DNA of 64,000 bases from Tillus elongatus. Its lineage: Eukaryota; Arthropoda; Insecta; Coleoptera; Cleridae. Each line of letters opens with the position of its first letter. The stretch's first letter is position 1. The position numbers and the translations under genes are program-made. The stretch spans positions 19,034,539 to 19,098,538 of the forward strand of contig OZ023267.1 in the NCBI GenBank assembly GCA_964006375.1. The letters are read 5' to 3'. Below are positions 9,169 through 20,705 of the stretch, piece after piece. The notes under the pieces are model-generated. The model saw only the letters and a program-made list of their open reading frames with translations. It had not been told where the DNA came from and searched no databases.

Positions 9169-10915
9169 TTGAGAGTTTTGCTTCTTATTTTGCGGGATGT
9201 TCTGGTTTCACCCCCACCTCTCATCACCTGCAGCCGGCAGCCTGGCTGCAGATGACGTCTCAGTGTTTTTTGTTGATGACTTTACAGATGATGAAAGTAT
9301 TACAGCTGCTAAGAGAGTCAATGCAAACATGTCCTGCGGACCTGATCTGGTTCCTGGCTTCTTGGTGTGCGACTGCTTGTATGCTTTCTTGACTCCACTT
9401 AGGAAAATTTTTAAATTGATTCTTAAATCTGGAACATTCCCCGCGATTTGGAAGTTGTCACGGGTTTTCCCTGTCTTTAAGGCGAGGGACAGAGGTGATC
9501 CATCAAACTATCGACCAATCGCCATACTATGTGTCTTCTGTAAGATATTCGAGGCCTGCCTTTTTCAGCGAATACTGTTTCACATCAAAAACAGACTCTC
9601 CATTTCTCAGCATGGCTTCATTCCGGGGAGATCAACCGTGACGAATTTAGTTGATGTTACACAGTTCATCGCGTCCGCTCTCGACCGCATTTCACAGGTT
9701 GATGTAGTGTATACTGATCTATCTAAGGCCTTCGATTGTCTAAGTCATTCTATTCTGATTGACAGGATGAGGGCTATCGGATTCTCTGAGGGCCTGCTTG
9801 GCTTATTCAGATCTTACCTATATGGAAGGAGGCAATTTGTCGAGGTTGGGGGCTTTAAATCCAACACATATCACATTGCTTCAGGAGTTCCACAGGGTTC
9901 CATAGTCGGTCCACTACTGTTTAATATATTTATTGACCCAGTTAAACATGTTTTACATGTCCCGTTTTTAATGTATGCAGATGATATTAAGATTTTTGCA
10001 AATATTTCGAGTGTTGTTGACTGTTTGCAGCTTCAGAACTGTCTTCAGATGCTTGATGAATGGTGCTGTCAGAGTGGTCTTTCTGTGAATGTTTCGAAGT
10101 GTTGTGTGATGTCCTTTGCTCGAAATAAGCACTCAATTACTTTCAGATATAATATAAGAGGGCTTTCGCTTGATCGCCCCGGGACGGTTAGGGACCTTGG
10201 AATTGTTTTTGATAGTACTTTATCTTTTAAACCACACTATGAGCAGACTGTCAGTTCCGCTTACAAAACTCTTGGGTTTCTGATAAGGAACAGCAGGAAT
10301 TTCTCACTGACTGACACCCTCTCCCTGTTCTTTCGTTGTCTGGTTAGGTCCCGACTAGAATATGGCTCAGTTGTGTGGGCTCCTACTTATAATATACATG
10401 TGGCAAATCTGGAATCTGTGCAAAGGAAATTTCTAAAGTTTCTCAGCTTTCGTGAGGATGGTCATTATCCTTCTATTGGTTTTCCTCAGGAGAGTTTACT
10501 TCTTCGCTTTAGTCTGCAGAGTCTGTCGATGCGCAGGCAGTGCAGTCTCGTTATATTTTTATACAAACTGGTTAATTCTGTGTTAGACTGCCCTAGTCTG
10601 CTTCAGCAACTTAATTTAAATGTGCCTCGTGTTGCAGCACGTTTTCCAGGCACATTCTATCTCCCGACTGCTCGTACGCGATTGCTGCGGTCGTCTCCAA
10701 TCTACCAGATGTGCAATCATTACTCTGTACTCCAAGACCGCCTTGATATCTTCTCATGTAATATATCAGAGATAAAAATGTTTTTCAAAGAGATGCAATT
10801 TGTGCCTATTGTGTAATTCCTTTGATTATTGTTTATTATATTTTGTGTAACGGCCCATCCTTAATTTGGCTTTTAAGCTGTTGGATGGTGTATGTATAAA
10901 TAAAAAAAAATAAAA
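9169..10915 (+). mobile_element. 5'-truncated LINE with intact reverse transcriptase ORF and poly-A tail
   Basis: The insertion starts in the linker before the reverse transcriptase: a frame reading TVESFASYFAG is visible from about 9169, in a different frame from the main ORF. It ends at 10915 in AAATAAAAAAAAATAAAAAAA after a 3' UTR of about 95 bp. ORF1 and the endonuclease are missing, the usual result of incomplete target-primed reverse transcription. It lies between two pieces of sequence rich in GTAATATTAC palindromes. Confidence 0.8.
9197..10816 (+). CDS. LINE reverse transcriptase (jockey/CR1-like), 539 codons, uninterrupted
   Basis: The frame contains the reverse transcriptase blocks in order. 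CGPDLVPG is near residue 47 and a SNYRPIAIL box near 103. YTDLSKAFDCLSHS (near 172) has the first catalytic Asp. GVPQGSIVGPLLFNIFID is near 228, and LMYADDIKIF (near 258) has the catalytic YADD pair. LGIVFDSTLSF is near 333, followed by the C-terminal thumb region (RSRLEYGSVVWAPTY, then VQRKFLKFL). No stop interrupts it, so this is among the least decayed elements here. The annotated ATG is fortuitous, because coding sequence continues upstream in another frame (9169-9200). A frameshift there and the lack of endonuclease make retrotransposition by this copy alone unlikely. Confidence 0.9.
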   Translation: MFWFHPHLSSPAAGSLAADDVSVFFVDDFTDDESITAAKRVNANMSCGPDLVPGFLVCDCLYAFLTPLRKIFKLILKSGTFPAIWKLSRVFPVFKARDRGDPSNYRPIAILCVFCKIFEACLFQRILFHIKNRLSISQHGFIPGRSTVTNLVDVTQFIASALDRISQVDVVYTDLSKAFDCLSHSILIDRMRAIGFSEGLLGLFRSYLYGRRQFVEVGGFKSNTYHIASGVPQGSIVGPLLFNIFIDPVKHVLHVPFLMYADDIKIFANISSVVDCLQLQNCLQMLDEWCCQSGLSVNVSKCCVMSFARNKHSITFRYNIRGLSLDRPGTVRDLGIVFDSTLSFKPHYEQTVSSAYKTLGFLIRNSRNFSLTDTLSLFFRCLVRSRLEYGSVVWAPTYNIHVANLESVQRKFLKFLSFREDGHYPSIGFPQESLLLRFSLQSLSMRRQCSLVIFLYKLVNSVLDCPSLLQQLNLNVPRVAARFPGTFYLPTARTRLLRSSPIYQMCNHYSVLQDRLDIFSCNISEIKMFFKEMQFVPIV

Positions 10916-11104
10916 AAATAACAGTATAAACCCTTTATAATGCTCCCATGTCATTTTTTATAACTTAATTTTATAGTGTTTTGTATGTGCATGGGTAATA
11001 TTACCTGTAAGTTACCGGTATTATATCTTCTAATATTGTCCATTTTCAAATTACCACTAACTTTTGCTTTCGTGGTATTGATGAAGGGGGCTTTTATTAT
11101 TATT

Positions 11105-12225
11105 CGACTTTAGGCTGAAAGGCTTTCACACTCCCTTAAAGAGGAACATTCACGCATCTCCAAGTTATCGGGCTCTGAACGACAACGGGACACATCCTCA
11201 TTTCCCAGGAATCTCCGCACGGCGTGGGCAGTTGCAAGTATTACCGCCTTCTGCATAACCTTATAAAGGTGCTCACCAAGGCCCAGTCTCTTAATGTTCT
11301 CCCGAAGATTATTAGGAGCCACACCAGTTGACGACATGGCTATTGGAATCAGTCAGGCACTATCTGCCCTCCACTGTCTCTTTACTTGTATCTTGAGGTC
11401 TCTGTAATTAATGATCTTCTCGTTGTACTTTATCTCTAGATTATTAGCATTTGGTATGGCGACATCAACCAGCGTCAATTGGTTGCAGAACCTATCCACT
11501 ATTATTATATCTGGCCTGTTTCGGGCAATTACTTGGTCTGTGAGTACGGTCCGATCCCAGTACAACCTGTATCCCGAGTTCTCCAGAACAGGCGCAGGAG
11601 TGTATCTATAGTTAGGCACCTTACTAAGATTTAAAAGTTCCAGTTTCAGAGCCAGTTCTTGATGAAGTATTTTAGCAACTGCGTCGTGCCTCTCTTTACA
11701 CACATACTTGACATCATCCGGTGACGTGCCGGGTAGTCTCTGATCACTGACACGCAAATATACATTTGTCATCTTGGACCGAATTACCTCCAACTATATA
11801 CTTCAGGTAGTTTCTTGTTGGAATGACCTGATCTTGTATGACCAGCAAAAACCCCTCTGTCTCTGGAAACATCTGTCCGGACACCAACCAGTAGTTCGAC
11901 GCCAATTTGTCGACATGTGGCTGGGAGGTCTCACTCAGGTGTTGCCCATGTAGAGGCTTCTGCATCCAAGATTGCAGCTTGTCCTGATCCGTCCGATGGT
12001 GACTTTGTATCTCACTGTCTTTTATTTGTAGCGGTGTTGAATCATCTGCCTTGCATATGGCACGGTGTAGTTCAGAAGTAAGCGTCTGCTGATGGAAATA
12101 AGTACGCAGGTTCAGTATCTGCTGGTCCAACTGTTTACCATTATCAAACACTCCTCTTCCACCTTGGTGTCTGGGTAGGGTTACTCGCTCGATACCACTA
12201 CGGGGATGATGCTTTTTCGATTTTG
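11105..12225 (-). pseudogene. R2/R4-like LINE: ORF2 C-terminus with restriction-like endonuclease
   Basis: Three minus-strand frames join into one C-terminus: about 12225-11744, 11793-11353 and 11352-11110. The first has HHPRSGIERVTLPR and GGRGVFDN near its start, then KPLHGQHLSET and a TEGFLLVIQDQVIPTRNYLK box. The second has RHDAVAKILHQELALK and a restriction-like endonuclease core: NRPDIIIVDR (PD) followed by LTLVDVAIP and EKIINYRDLKIQVKRQW. The third begins directly after an in-frame TGA: IPIAMSSTGV, then QKAVILATAHAVRRFLG. These are features of LINEs with a restriction-enzyme-like endonuclease (R2, R4, NeSL and relatives). Only one frameshift and one stop are apparent. The minus-strand 3' end runs into AATAATAATAA near 11096. 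Confidence 0.85.
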
Positions 12226-12378
12226 TTAAGGAGTGTACGTACCTTCCGTTGTAGATTTATGATGTCCGTTTTACTTCAGTTCACAATCCGAAATGAGTGG
12301 CTAAGTGCAGAACATGCATATGTATTCAGAGCTTTAGCCAGGTTCTTGCTGTTAAAATGTGATCGCACCATTAATAAT

Positions 12379-12410
12379 GATATTATTGTTATTATTATTA
12401 TTATTATTAG
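12379..12410. repeat. (ATT)n microsatellite
   Basis: Short trinucleotide run, TTATTATTATT, upstream (in minus-strand terms) of the R2-like LINE. It may mark the tail of another retroelement. Confidence 0.8.
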
Positions 12411-12999
12411 TTATATGTCATACAGCTGATTTATATACACTAAATAACTCGAGAAAATAGACCTAAACATATTAAGACGCTTCAAAATAAAAAAGGAAAT
12501 GTAGTAGATGATAGTCTGTGGCAATAACGTCATTGTGAAACGTTGAATGTCATAAAATGAGAAGTGACATTTTAATGTTCTACGTTTTTATTAATAGTTG
12601 TGAATTATTAACTCAGCTAAAGCCCCCCTTCATTTTCTTGGCGCTTTCTGCGATCAATTTATCTTCATGTGCGATATGAGCCTTCCCATGTGCTAAGCCC
12701 CCCACATATATATCCAAGGATTTTATATTTTCTTCTGCGGATATATTACGAGTCATAATCACCTGAAGTTTCAAGCCTTAATATTGCAGTTTTGCATGTA
12801 TATACAGAGAGTTTTTTAGGCATCTTCGTACATCACCTTTTGCGGATATGTTAACAGTCATAATCACTTAAAGTTTAAAGCTCTAATATTGCAGCTTTGT
12901 ATGTATATACAGAGAGTTTTTAGGCATATTCGTATATTTTTTGGCGGATATATTAACAGTCACAATCACTTTAATTTTAAACCTCTCATATTGCAGTAT
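12411..12999. other. No gene; weak tandem repeat
   Basis: Between about 12720 and 13000 a unit of roughly 110-120 bp recurs about three times with ACAGTCATAATCACTT, GCAGTTTTGCATGTATATAC and AGAGAGTTTTTAGGCAT boxes. No ORF. At 12617-12633 AAAGCCCCCCTTCAT is the inverted match of 11081-11095, see findings. Confidence 0.5.
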
Positions 13000-13051
13000 G
13001 TGTGGGCACACTTGGAGAACCCAAATCACCACAACACATTTTAAGAAACCT

Positions 13052-13086
13052 GACGATCGTTTCACTAACCAAGTTAGCGTCATCAG
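13052..13086 (-). ncRNA. Hammerhead ribozyme-like motif, PLE type 1
   Basis: Minus strand: CTGATGA, one extra C, stem II GCTAAC with loop TTG and GTTAGT, then GAA, then stem III AC-GATC-GT, then C. This places the conserved CUGANGA and GAA core nucleotides and a GUC cleavage triplet as in a type I minimal hammerhead. A short stem I is possible (CCT before the core, AGG after it). Hammerheads are known in the pLTRs of Penelope-like elements, where they are thought to process transcripts. The extra pyrimidine after CUGAUGA is shared with the copies at 35823 and 43519. Activity is not shown. Confidence 0.7.
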
Positions 13087-13329
13087 AGGATGAATAATAC
13101 TAAATATATTATATCTACAACTCTATTTATATTCGTAGACAGGTAGTCGGTCACTAACGATTTAGGGAGGTTCGACGACACAAAAATTAACATATTTCGT
13201 TTGGCGGAAATATCTGATTATCTATCGGACGTGCTTCTACCGGTATTTATCTTGTAAAGCAATCTATTTGGAGACTACCCATAGGTGGCGGAGCCAAATT
13301 CATAAACTTTTTATTATTACTATATTTTG

Positions 13330-13435
<106 letters not shown>

Positions 13436-14139
13436 TTTCGAAAGCGTTTAGCTGGCCTGGTTGCTTAACCTTTTTATTAATTTTCCATTATCCTTATTTA
13501 CGTGGTGATTATTATCACAAATATATTGGGCGACAGAAAATCTATCTATAGTACCGTATCTTAATTGAGCTAAATCTTTTTTGAATCCAATTTCAATTGA
13601 TCTTTTTGTTCGTCCGACGTATTTAGGAGCCCAATTTTTGAACTTATTTAATAAATTCCCGACATTTTGGTGGTACTATCCTTGTCTTTTGGGTTACCTA
13701 GCAAGTTTTTAAAGGTATTTTTGTCGAAAATGTTAGTTGTAAATTGGTTTTTTTGAAAAGCCTATCTAGACCGTTCGTGATACAAGGTTCAAATGGTGGG
13801 CAAACAAAGTTTACTTCTGGCTTTCTCTCTTCTAAAAGTCGTTGATTTCGCTAACATTTTTGTTTGTTTTCTGTGTGTGAATTAACTTCTCCACTAGGCA
13901 AGCGGTGTGTCCGTTATATTCGGCCACGTTCTTAATATACACTAATCCTTTGGTATATATTTTTTACTTAAAGGAAAATTAATTAACCTGTTTACTAAAA
14001 AATTGTGACTGGACATTTTTTGTGCGTGCGTATGATGTGAGTCATTCGGAATGTAACTTAGAGTGATGGTTTCCTTCCCATTGACATCGACACAAACATT
14101 TTTAGAATAGACGATTTAATGTCTAATTAAACAATAAAT

Positions 14140-14851
14140 TTGATTTTATAAAATTTATCCACGAATTAGAAATGAATAATAAATTACCCTTTCTAGATGT
14201 ACTACTTATCAAAAATAAAGACACTTTAGAATTTAATCTCCATAGACCACCACTTACATTCCGAAAGACTCACATCATACGCTAGCACAAAAAATGGCCA
14301 GACTGAATGTTTTAGTAAACAAGTTAATTAATTTTCCTTTAAGTAAAAACAGATATACCAAAGAACTGGCGTATATTAAGAACGTGGCCGAATATAACAG
14401 ATACACTGCTTGTCTAGTGGAAAAAATAATTAACAAACAGAAAACAAAGACAATGTTAGCAGAATCGATGAATTTTGGAAGAACTCTGAAAAACTTTGTT
14501 TGGTTACCGTTTGAACCTCGAATTACGAGGGATCTAGATAGCATTTTTTTAAAGCCAATGTTCAACTAACGTTTTCGACAAAAAATGCTTTAAAAAACTT
14601 GCTAGGTAACCCAAAACACCAAGATAGTACGACCAGAATGTCGGGAATTTGTGGAATACGTTGTAAAGGATTGTGAGCTTAAAGACGTCGGACAAACAAA
14701 AAGATCTATTGAAATTATATTCAAAGAACATTTAAGATAACTAAGATACGGCACTATAGATAGATCATCTGTTGCGTGACATTTTCGGGATAATAATTGC
14801 CACGTAAATAAGGGGAATCCAAAATTAATAAAAAAATATTAAGACAACCAG

Positions 14852-14932
<81 letters not shown>

Positions 14933-14995
14933 AAATATAGTATTAATGCAAAGTGTATCAATTTGGCTCCGCCGCCTATGGGTAGTCTACTGATG
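14140..14995 (+). mobile_element. Penelope-like element, RT C-terminus and GIY-YIG region (plus orientation)
   Basis: Coding signal starts with ELEMNNKLPFLDVLLIKNK (14162-14218), matching the conserved LPFLD box in the C-terminal part of Penelope reverse transcriptases. An open stretch (14294-14569) follows with VEKIINKQKTKTMLAES and a FEPRITRDLDSIF box. A degraded GIY-YIG segment follows: TTRMSGI, then a frame break, then remains of GQTKRSIE and KEHLR near 14690-14735. The (TA)n at 14854-14929 and the CCGCCTATGGGTAGTC box near 14970 close the copy; its pLTR and hammerhead are missing, replaced by an unrelated repeat from about 14995. Confidence 0.8.
14854..14929. repeat. (TA)n microsatellite in the plus-strand PLE
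   Basis: Uninterrupted tract at the mirror position of 13332-13432. ORFs with Ile-Tyr runs on the minus strand come from it. Confidence 0.95.
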
Positions 14996-14999
14996 ATCA

Positions 15000-16790
15000 C
15001 ACCGATAACTGAAAAAATAATGGGCCGATTTTGATGAAATTTGGTAAGTACCTTCCTTTTGCAAGTGGCTTGGGCAAATCCGTTATCCAAGAAAATCGGA
15101 CCAGTTTTTCCCGGAAAATTTTGGGTTTTCTTTCGGAAAATTTTTGTATCTACGAAAATAACAGAGCTATGACAACCAAATTTGACGTATACGTTTCTAC
15201 TATCAAACTCACCCTACACACCAAAATATAGATCACTCAGTTCAAAAAAAAGGTATAGGCATTTAAAGAAAAAATTTGTTGGTGCCACTGGTGATCAGAG
15301 GAAAGCACAAGAACAAAATATTTTGTGTGATTAACAAAACCAAGTGAATATTACATACAACGGTTAAGTTTTCTTGGCGCAAAAGTGTCAAGAAGTAGCA
15401 GAAAAAATATTTGGAATGTTTTATAATTTTTCTTCTTGAAACATCAAAGTCGCGATTTGAAACGTCAAAATATGCAATTTTCAGACAACGAATTTGACGC
15501 TATTACGGATTATATCGAAAAAATCTCTTAATAAGTGTGTTTTACAAAGCCTTAAGTTTCAGCTTCAACCATCACTGTCCTCTACTTTACTAAAATGTTT
15601 TCGGAAAATGAATTTCAATAGACCCTCTTTCTGATGCATCGGCAGTAGTTTCCGCTATAGAGTTTATGGTTTAATAGTCTATTTTAGCAAATTTTCCTAG
15701 AAAAAATTCGTTATTAAGAATACCGCGACTTGGAAAAAGATTTTTTTAAATTAGCGCGAACTAGAACCCCTAAAACCCGTATACGGGGTCAGTTTCACTT
15801 TCTGTCTGTTTAAACATATACAGGGTGACCCATTTCTAGGGTAAAGCTCAATTTATCTGTTATTATACAAGATATGAGGAAAAAGTATATTAAGTTAATT
15901 ATAGCGTGTCTCGGGATGTATCTTATCAACCTATTTTGACAATTACAGACTGGCCCATAAGTCGTTGGTGGTACACGCTTAATTTTTTTTAATAGAACAC
16001 CTCTTATGTTGTCGCATTTTTGTGTTTTCCTTCAAATTACAATGCATGTTTGTAAGGAGAAAACAATAATATCGTTCATCGTTTTTGAGTTATTTTAATT
16101 GTTTTGCAACTTTTCACGTTTTTTGGCACATATTTCAGACGCATACCACAAAATGTGATATGGCGTTTTTATCAATAGATAGCGGAGCCCCATGGAAATG
16201 ACGCATTCCGAGAGCTTTTTCTTTGTATTACTCGTCGAAAAAAACCAAGCTGCTGTATACAGCTACTCTAAAATAGTGGCTGAATTTGAAAAGTTTTCGC
16301 TGAAATGTTTTTAGTGTTTCCGCAGAAATCTTTTTTTTTTAAGATTTTTTTGATATTTTGGTAATGAATAATAAATGTTTAGTAAGTTATTGTAATATAA
16401 AAAGCTGTCGAATTTTTTGGAAAATATTACTTAATTTAACATTACTGAAGGCAATTTATGTAAAAGAAATTATCATCTTTTTTTTCAATTTTGGTCCTAA
16501 AGTTTCTTGTGAATACTTATATCTTGTCAGGTGTGTAAATAGCTTTAAGAGGTTCGTTATCCAGGAAAATCGGACCAGCTTTTCTGGAACTTTTAAAGTT
16601 TATTTTCGGAAAATGTTTATACTTTTTGAAACAATAAAGCGTTTTTAATGAAATATGGTACACTGTTAGTGCTACATAGGTTATACTATCAACCAAATGT
16701 CCTTCTTGTAAAAACAAGACATATTTTCCATTATAAACATTTTTACGAAAATTCGCTACCATAACGCATTTGCTGCCTCCCTAACTTTCT
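15000..16790. repeat. Mosaic of dispersed non-coding repeats
   Basis: Three recognisable pieces. First, 15000-15240 carries GGGCCGATTTTGATGAAAT, ATCCAAGAAAATCGGACCAG and CTTTCGGAAAATTTTTGTAT boxes, found inverted at 30345-30650. Second, 15390-16050 includes CAAAGTCGCGATTTGAAACG and, after an ACAGGGTGACCCA terminus-like motif at 15820, ATTATACAAGATATGAGG and GCCCATAAGTCGTTGGTG; this block is found inverted at 24020-24530. Third, 16540-16790 ends in AAAATTCGCTACCATAACGC, the inverted-terminal motif of the element at 23686-23991. No credible ORF. These look like non-autonomous DNA elements, class unresolved. Confidence 0.6.
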
Positions 16791-17956
16791 TAATAAGGTG
16801 CAGAGTAAAACCGGGATTACATAGTTTTCTTCAGCGAATGCAAATCCTTGCACAAGAACAATTCGTATTCAAACAAAAAGATAACCTGAAAAACAGGTAG
16901 TATAGCATCAGGTGTAATTTACAGTAGAGTATTGGCAAAGTTACCCCACAAATTATTATTGGTTTACAGACTTAGGTATAAGTTAGTGGCGTATATACCC
17001 TCAGGCCATGCATATAACTTCTTACAAGTAATCATCTCGTGTAAGTTTTAGAAACTGAATAATATACTTATTGCTTTTATTTTCTCTGAATACACCATTA
17101 GTTAGGCGACCCCTTGTTTCTGGTAGTAACATGCGCTCAAAATATAGCAAGTATGTTATGTTTCTGTCTTAATTTTGTGTAATGCGCTTTACAAAAGGAA
17201 TGAAAGGTTCGTAACTGAAGCTGCATTCACGAGCACACTTCTTTGTAGTCTATAAACACCGATACCTTACAACTCTCATAGTGTAATGTGCATTAATTGA
17301 AATAACTCGAAGCTTTCTGAGGTTGGCTTAATTAGCTGTTAAATTAAAAATAAATCTACAACGCGTTGTCTTGACAAATAGCTGCATTTTTTAACAAGTA
17401 TCTGACAATTTGTGTGTAAATAAGTTTACTTTTGTGTATTTTGTGAAGCTGTAAACGCGACTTAACTTTACGGTTAAGACGTTTGAATTTTAAAAACAAT
17501 TTATTATGACTTTAAACAATTAATACATAAGATAAAAGGGATAATATAAAATAAGATAAGACAAAATGCGATATCAACATACAAGTGAGATAAACTACTT
17601 TAGCACGCGATGTGCAGAGTCTCTAACTCGGAACAAGAATGAACGACGTTCCACTGGTGAGCGGTCTATTTATGGAAAATCCCCCAGGCCTGGCTCTATT
17701 GTTCCCCGAGGGACCATGCTGACGTTGTTTCTTACGTGTGGTATTCCGTCATTCTCAGCTTGCTAGCTGGCAGGCGACTCCAATCCTCGGCTGACACAGC
17801 TGTCCTGCTCGTGGGAAGGTGACCTGATGGTATAAAGGCCCATTTTTGTAGCTCTATTTATCTCGCGCAAAAACCAGTGATTTTAAAGTGGAGCCAAGAA
17901 GCGATATATTCAGTTATCTGCTTCCAATAGAACTCAATACAGAAACCCAACACTTT
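16791..17956. other. No recognisable gene; GC-richer segment with TATA-like motif
   Basis: Mostly AT-rich. From about 17640 to 17860 the sequence is GC-richer and has a GGTATAAAGG motif at 17829, resembling a TATA box. Neither a splice pattern nor an ORF with a recognisable domain follows before the family A LINE begins at 17957. Confidence 0.4.
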
Positions 17957-18828
17957 TATTTTTATTTTAACAACACACCACGGGGGCTCACAGCCTAAAT
18001 ACTATCGTACCGTGGATTTCCACAAGGATGAGAGAGGCAACTTGTCAATTCTGGACTTGAAGGTCTGGAGGAGAAGAAAAACATGTGCCGGCAAGGAGAT
18101 CCACAACTTGGAAGTCCTCGGGCAAAAGAGCGGGCATAACAAGATGTTCTATGTCTGGTGACCTCGACAGTAAAAGGGTGCATTCGCTCTGTTCCCCTGG
18201 TAGATCTGTTGGGGGCAACAGGTGAAGGAACTATGGAAGAAAGCTCCTCTGAGCAGTGCCCGTGCAGATATCTATAAAAGAGAGAGGAGTCACCAACGGC
18301 ACGTCGGTGGGCAAGAGATGGCAGCCTTTGGGTGAGGGTAGGGTCACCGATAAGACGTATAGCTCTCTTCTGAATGGAGTCCAGGATAGCGAGTGTAGAA
18401 GCGGCAGTGGCACCCCAGATGTGGGAGCAGCATTTGAGGTTTGGCCTTATTTGTGAGGCATATAAGGTATAAAGATTAGCTGGTGAAAAATATTTGCGAG
18501 CCCGGAAGAGAAAACCTAATTTATTAGCAGCCGCTTCTGCAATTGATGTGACATGTTGCGTGCCAATTGAGATTTCGATCCACAGAAATGCCAACAAGTG
18601 AAAAGAACTCATTACTTTGAATAACTTGGTTGTTCATTGTGATGGGTCTAGGGCTGGTGTATCTCGTATGAGAAAGAAAGCAACACTGAGATTTGGTGGG
18701 GTTGAATTGTACAAGATTTCTACTTCCCCAGTCTACTATTTTTTGGAGATCTACGGAGATAGAACCCTCCATAAGTCTGCGATCCTCATCTAATTGGGCT
18801 AAAGATACAGGCTTAGAATATTGTATAT
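17957..18828 (-). pseudogene. LINE family A, copy 1 (RT C-terminal half and 3' end)
   Basis: On the minus strand this reads from SVDLQKIVDWGSRNLVQFNPTK (near 18760) through HVTSIAEAAANKLGFLFRARKYF, a QIRPNLKCCSHIWGA box and IQKRAIRLIGDPTLTQRLP to a stop near 17995. The 3' UTR ends in a poly-A (poly-T on plus, near 17957-17965). This thumb and tail of a jockey/CR1-like reverse transcriptase occurs in six copies here. The YADD box is lost: the copy is cut near 18828, inside the AATATTGTATATTT segment. A frameshift near 18590 splits it. Confidence 0.85.
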
Positions 18829-19585
18829 TTAAAGCAACTCAACATTAGGAAATCTGTGTGTGTGTGAAAGTAGATACACAGAACCCTGGAATAACATTTT
18901 CAAAGAAAAATGGTTCTAATATGGCCCCTGGAGAAGAAATACTACTAAATAAAGGAAAACCTTAGAAGACTTAAAAAATATAAGCGTCTCACAAATTCCC
19001 GATCAAAATATGATTACTCACAACAAAAGCAAACATCTACAGAGTATGATACACTATCTGCATAAAGAACAGCACAAAAATTTCTAGACGTATATTTCAA
19101 AATAATTAATAGCCTTCACACCCTTTCTCAAAAAGTTTTTTTAAATATATTTTTACTATCCAAGTTTGATTCAGACGCTTTCTCAAAAAGTTTTTTTTTT
19201 ACTTTATTTTTACTGTCCAAGTTGTAATTTGCCTAGGAATATTTCTAGAAGCGTCTTTTTATACCATTTATATCTAGAATTTGTTATTTTTTTGTTTTTG
19301 ACAAAATAAAGATTTTCTAATATATCTCCGTTTTCAATTTAAGACACTTTTCCCGTGGCTACTTCCACTACTCAATTATTTTTTTTGGATAAAGAGGACG
19401 TTCCTTAGATTGAATATATGCAGAAGAGGTCTACAACTACCTTAGGTGTCTACAAAAAAGTTTGAAATTTAAGTTGCTTTACGCCAAAACTGGTTCTAGT
19501 TCAGTCGAAAAAATGTTTTTGATGTACAGTTGTCGAGGGCAGAGGGGTCGTAAAGTTCAGAAAGAAATCGGCAACTGCGATTTTG
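18829..19585. other. No recognisable gene
   Basis: AT-rich. A segment CTTTCTCAAAAAGTTTTTTT with following TTTTACT(A/G)TCCAAGTT is duplicated at about 19121 and 19169 (48-bp spacing). No credible coding or terminal-repeat signal. Confidence 0.5.
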
Positions 19586-19719
19586 TTATGATTCGCGTCG
19601 CGTCTTTTAGCAGTGGCCTGTTTTCAAAGCTCAAGAAACACCTGCGAGGAGGTCGATTTTCTCCAGGTGAAGGCATAATTTTTTACTTTTTTGAGGAATT
19701 ATTAAAAGAAAATGTTTAA
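19586..19719 (+). pseudogene. mariner (Mos1/SETMAR-like) transposase C-terminal scrap
   Basis: The end of a short ORF reads GLFSKLKKHLRGGRFSPGEG, close to the HLFSxLKKHLRGxRFxxDDE segment that follows the last catalytic Asp in classical DD34D mariners. Nothing upstream in this frame matches the catalytic boxes. It is a different mariner lineage from the Tc3-like copies elsewhere. Assignment rests on about 20 residues. Confidence 0.5.
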
Positions 19720-20511
19720 ATGTTAAGAGGACATATGTCGAAAAACAAAAATTTTCATTTAAACCTTCTCTTTTTCTGTTAGATATATTTCATTTTTATT
19801 TTCTCAAGTACATAAACAGAAGGTTTAAAAAAATTTATATTGTACATAGTGTAATAACTGCTCATTTAATTAAGAAACACTTGCACTACATCTTCAAGTA
19901 TGCGAAGAAAAAGCAGCCCGTGCGTTGTTAGGTGAAGGTAAGAATATACATATCTGGAATGATTTTTATTCAGTGGCTTGAGGGAGATCAAAACTCGAGA
20001 TCATATCTATGCAAATTCTGAGGGTTTCCATGTCAGCGGGGACAATATTGGATTATATTGCATCATTTGTGCTTGAGTAGTCTCGAAAAGCTATTGGGAT
20101 TTCTTTTAATTTCGATCATTGGGTGTAAATATTTGCAATGCGTTTGAAGTAGACGCCTCGGAGGGAAAAGAGATAGGGTCCTTTACTGCTTCGGCACCTC
20201 TCATTCTAGCAGACTAATCTAAAGGAAATCTGCCAAGATGATATTTCCAGAACAGTTTCCAAATAAATAAACATAAATCATACACTCGTCTAGGGTGAAA
20301 ATTTATGCCTGTTATGTGAAATTTCTACCAGGCTTTGATTTTTAATTACATAACATCTATTGCGTTTACGCAATATCTACTATTGAGATGGAAGCTTACA
20401 AGGCTATATTAATAATGATTTCTTTAAGTGAGCGTTAATTAGGGCCTCTAGAATCGACGACAAATTTTTAGCACTGCACCGATCTCATTTAAATTGGTAA
20501 GTATATTTTAC

Positions 20512-20705
20512 AGGGTGCGCGAAAAGAATGGATTACCCTTTATATTGCGATCACTTTCAATTTTTTTTAAAAAAGGCTTGAACACGTCGATTTAGTTTTT
20601 TTGGTACCCAACTTTTAGGGGTATTTTTCAATTTTTTTTAAAGAAGGCTTGAACACGTCGATTTAGTTTTTTTGGTACCCAACTTTTACGGGTATTTGCT
20701 AATTT
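20512..20705. repeat. CAGGGTG terminus-like motif followed by a 71-bp tandem duplication
   Basis: An ACAGGGTGCGCGAAAAG motif at 20511 resembles element termini of the CAGGGTG type. Downstream, GGCTTGAACACGTCGATTTA recurs at 20575 and 20646 with GGTACCCAACTTTTA following each, a 71-bp direct duplication. The surrounding 19720-21330 region is otherwise AT-rich without a credible ORF. Confidence 0.6.

Noticed and set aside
9197..10816. Host gene encoding a telomerase-like or domesticated RT
   Set aside because: It has a 5' truncation, poly-A tail and jockey/CR1-type RT order; nothing suggests domestication.
14990..15030. CTGATGATCACACCG...GAAAAA as a further hammerhead
   Set aside because: It has CTGATGA by chance at a repeat junction; no stem II or stem III can form and the GAAAC-GATC-GTC end is absent.
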